A stretch of DNA of 64,000 nucleotides, from positions 3,038,001 to 3,102,000 of the forward strand of contig NZ_LT629786.1 in the NCBI RefSeq assembly GCF_900105675.1, written 5' to 3'. Both the position numbers and the translations under genes were made by a program. This DNA comes from Pseudomonas synxantha. GTDB taxonomy: Bacteria; Pseudomonadota; Gammaproteobacteria; Pseudomonadales; Pseudomonadaceae. Under the pieces are notes generated by a model. The model ran no database searches. It was not told the DNA's origin and worked only from the letters and a program-made list of their open reading frames with translations. How positions within the stretch are numbered: the first letter of the stretch is position 1; each line of letters starts with the position of its first letter. This document shows, in pieces, positions 62,221 through 64,000 of the stretch.

Positions 62221-62309
62221 TGTGGGAGCTGGCTTGCCTGCGATAGCGGTCTATCAGTCAAATCATTGCTAACTGACACACCGCTATCGCAGGCAAGCCA
62301 GCTCCCACA
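62221..62309. repeat. Inverted REP pair, GAGCTGGCTTGCCTGC type
   Basis: TGTGGGAGCTGGCTTGCCTG and its inverse CAGGCAAGCCAGCTCCCACA, with GATAGCGGT and ACCGCTATC inside. A third REP sequence type in the window, between convergent genes. Confidence 0.95.
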
Positions 62310-62316
62310 TTCGATC

Positions 62317-62739
62317 TCATTGCCTGTCACTCTGTGGCACCGCAAACACCGCACTCGCCCGCAGCACAACCCGCTCATCCACTTGCAAACTCAGCGTGGC
62401 AAACGCCATCTGCCGCCCGCGCTTATGGCTGTCCAAGCGCACCACCATCCACTCCCCTACCTGCACGGCCCCCAGGTAATCCACGGTCATGCTGGCGGTA
62501 ATCAACGGTAACGGCGGCTCACTGGAAAATGCCATGGCGTAACCCATGCCAATATCCGCCAGGGTTGCCAGCACACCGCCGTGCACCGTACCGCGCCCAT
62601 TGGCGTGACGGTTATCGGCGCGCAGGCCGATTTCCAGCTGCAAGCCTTCGCCCCGGCAATACGCCGGGCCGAGCAGGTCCAGCAATGGGCTGCTGCGAGG
62701 TAATGGAACAAAACCTTGAGGAACGGTGTGGGTGGTCAT
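62317..62739 (-). CDS. PaaI-family hotdog thioesterase
   Basis: A 140-residue hotdog-fold protein: LEIGLRADNRHANGRGTVHG, then GVLATLADIGMGYAM and SMTVDYLGAVQVGEWMVVRL. The family hydrolyses acyl-CoA thioesters. The HxNGRGTVHGG motif contains the active-site region. It is convergent with the thiolase operon and not obviously part of it. Confidence 0.9.
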   Translation of the reverse strand: MTTHTVPQGFVPLPRSSPLLDLLGPAYCRGEGLQLEIGLRADNRHANGRGTVHGGVLATLADIGMGYAMAFSSEPPLPLITASMTVDYLGAVQVGEWMVVRLDSHKRGRQMAFATLSLQVDERVVLRASAVFAVPQSDRQ

Positions 62740-62844
62740 GGCGGCTCTTCCCTGGAACGAGCCTTAAGGTGTACGCCAAGCGGCGCGCAGCGGCCATTAC
62801 CATCATCCGCGCAAATTCCCTGCCATGCGTAGGGAGCTGCTCTG

Positions 62845-63930
62845 TCAGCGTTTCATGCAGCGCTGATAGCGCTCATCCACGCGCTTGGCGAACCATGCCG
62901 TGGTCAGGTTGCGGGTGATCTTCGGGCTCTTGAGCACAATGCCCGGCAGGATCGCCCGCGGCAGCGGCTTGCCCGCGGCCTGATCGGCCAGGGCAAAGAC
63001 GCGTTTGTAGAGAGTGGTGTCTTCGAAATCCAACTGCTCGCCCTGCTCCAGCTGGCTGCGGATGCTGGGATTACGCATGTCCAGTTTTGCCCCCAGTGAG
63101 CGCACCGCCAGCTCGGTGGTACCGGGCAGCAAGGAGCCATAGCGGATCAGATCCCCGTCCAGCGCCAGCTCCTTGCCGGTGACGCGGCTGACGGCCGCCT
63201 GGAACGCCGCATTGCGGCTGGCGTACCAACCGGCATTGAAATCGGCAAAGCGGTACAGCGGCTGATCGTAGCTCACCGGGTAGCCGAGCAGATGGGCGAT
63301 GCCGAAGTACATGCCACCGCGACGGGTGAAGACTTCGCGGCGAATCGTGCCGTCCACCGTGTAGGGATAACCCCGCGCCTGCTTTTGTGCGAAGTCGATA
63401 CTGACCTGCATCGGGCCTGCGGTGTGCACCGGGTTGAAGCCGCCAAACAGCGTATTGCCCAGGGGCACCATGCTGATGAAGTCATCAAAGATCGCGCTCA
63501 GGTCCTTCTCGGTGCGTGCGGCATTCAAGCGGTCGGCATAGGTCTTGCCAGTGGGCGAACGCAATTGCAACGCGCTGCGTACCACGAACGCGGGCACATG
63601 CACCTTGCCGGCACGGCGCAGGATTTCATCCTGGGCGATCTTGCCCATGCCGGGCACTGGTGGGTCGACCTGAAAAGTGGACTCCTGCTCGGTCACCGCC
63701 AGTACGGCGCAGATGTTTTCAGTGCTGGGGTAGATCTTTTGGGTGTCGAAGGCGGTGTAGATGTCCTGGGCCCAACCGTTGCGGTCCGCCACCTTGGCCG
63801 GCAGCAGGCGCACGATCTGCGCCTTCACCTCGGCTTCACTGCGCTCAGGCTGCTGCGGGCCGCGTGAAGTGGAACAACCGGCGAGCACCAGCAAAGGCAT
63901 GAGGCAGAGGAGCAGACGGCTTGAATACAT
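62845..63930 (-). CDS. DUF1615 lipoprotein
   Basis: A 361-residue lipoprotein with signal peptide and lipobox LVLAGC (Cys19). The mature part has the DUF1615 pattern: ENICAVLAVTEQESTFQVDP, FNPVHTAGPMQVSIDFAQKQ, GGMYFGIAHLLGYPVSYDQP and FADFNAGWYASRNAAFQAAV. The EQES segment with HTAGPMQVS recalls lysozyme-like transglycosylases, but the enzymatic role is unproven. It stands as a single gene. Confidence 0.88.
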   Translation of the reverse strand: MYSSRLLLCLMPLLVLAGCSTSRGPQQPERSEAEVKAQIVRLLPAKVADRNGWAQDIYTAFDTQKIYPSTENICAVLAVTEQESTFQVDPPVPGMGKIAQDEILRRAGKVHVPAFVVRSALQLRSPTGKTYADRLNAARTEKDLSAIFDDFISMVPLGNTLFGGFNPVHTAGPMQVSIDFAQKQARGYPYTVDGTIRREVFTRRGGMYFGIAHLLGYPVSYDQPLYRFADFNAGWYASRNAAFQAAVSRVTGKELALDGDLIRYGSLLPGTTELAVRSLGAKLDMRNPSIRSQLEQGEQLDFEDTTLYKRVFALADQAAGKPLPRAILPGIVLKSPKITRNLTTAWFAKRVDERYQRCMKR

Positions 63931-64000
63931 GGGGCTTCCTTGATGAACGACGGACCGGACAGTGCAGATATCGACAGGTAAGTCTAACCGGGGTTCGTCG

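Overview
The window is high-GC Pseudomonas chromosome, most likely from the P. fluorescens group. The evidence is gene content and order (gacA-uvrC-pgsA-tRNA-Gly, a TTG-started gacA, DUF1652 and DUF6124 genes) and inverted REP pairs of the GTGGGAGGGGGCTTGC, GTGGGAGCTGGCTTGC and GTAGGAGCGAGCTTGC types. This assignment comes from reading protein families by eye; no database search was run.

Region 1 (1-21.4 kb) is the distal half of a type VI secretion (T6SS) locus, all on the plus strand: tssC (partial), tssE, tssF, tssG, an FHA-TssJ fusion frame, tssK, tssL, hcp, a stand-alone PAAR gene and vgrG1. tssA, tssB, tssH and tssM are not present and presumably lie upstream. Two effector modules follow. 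Module A is vgrG1, a DUF2169 adaptor, a DUF4150 PAAR-like protein, a probable HNH/Endo VII-type nuclease effector and two tandem, mutually similar TPR-like immunity genes; the toxin and immunity part is visibly AT-rich. Module B is a 5'-truncated second vgrG, an EagR-like (DUF1795) chaperone and a long PAAR-Rhs gene that breaks off before the Rhs cleavage motif and toxin, followed by Rhs debris. The two vgrG genes are near-identical direct repeats around module A.

Region 2 (21.4-28.1 kb) holds a small lipoprotein, tRNA-Gly(GCC), then pgsA, uvrC and gacA on the minus strand, a phage-like regulator pair (XRE repressor and BcepMu gp16-like protein), a GNAT acetyltransferase and a carbon-nitrogen hydrolase.

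Region 3 (28.1-39 kb) opens with a class I DAHP synthase preceded by two aromatic-rich leader peptides, the first followed by a strong terminator. A BvgAS/EvgAS-like phosphorelay follows (regulator, hybrid kinase and a receiver-like protein lacking its phosphorylatable Asp), then an mgtC-mgtA magnesium pair.

Region 4 (39-50 kb) contains a DUF1851 protein, an FKBP isomerase, a DUF6124 gene behind an unusually structured 5' leader, a lysozyme-like lipoprotein, a PAS-LuxR regulator, DUF1652, an RcnB-like protein, a PuuR-like regulator with a glutamine-synthetase-family enzyme, a DNA alkylation repair protein and a DUF3857/transglutaminase protein.

Region 5 (49.5-64 kb) contains a LysR regulator divergent from a GMC oxidoreductase/MFS transporter pair, topB, a CBS-domain protein, a sirtuin, an unknown small protein, a LysR regulator divergent from an acetoacetate-type CoA-transferase/thiolase operon (atoDAB-like), a PaaI-type thioesterase and a DUF1615 lipoprotein.

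The most unusual signals are the mutually exclusive pairings in the DUF6124 leader (40155-40380), the repeat-flanked effector module with paralogous immunity genes, the degraded Rhs locus, the FHA-TssJ fusion frame and the double leader-peptide arrangement before DAHP synthase.
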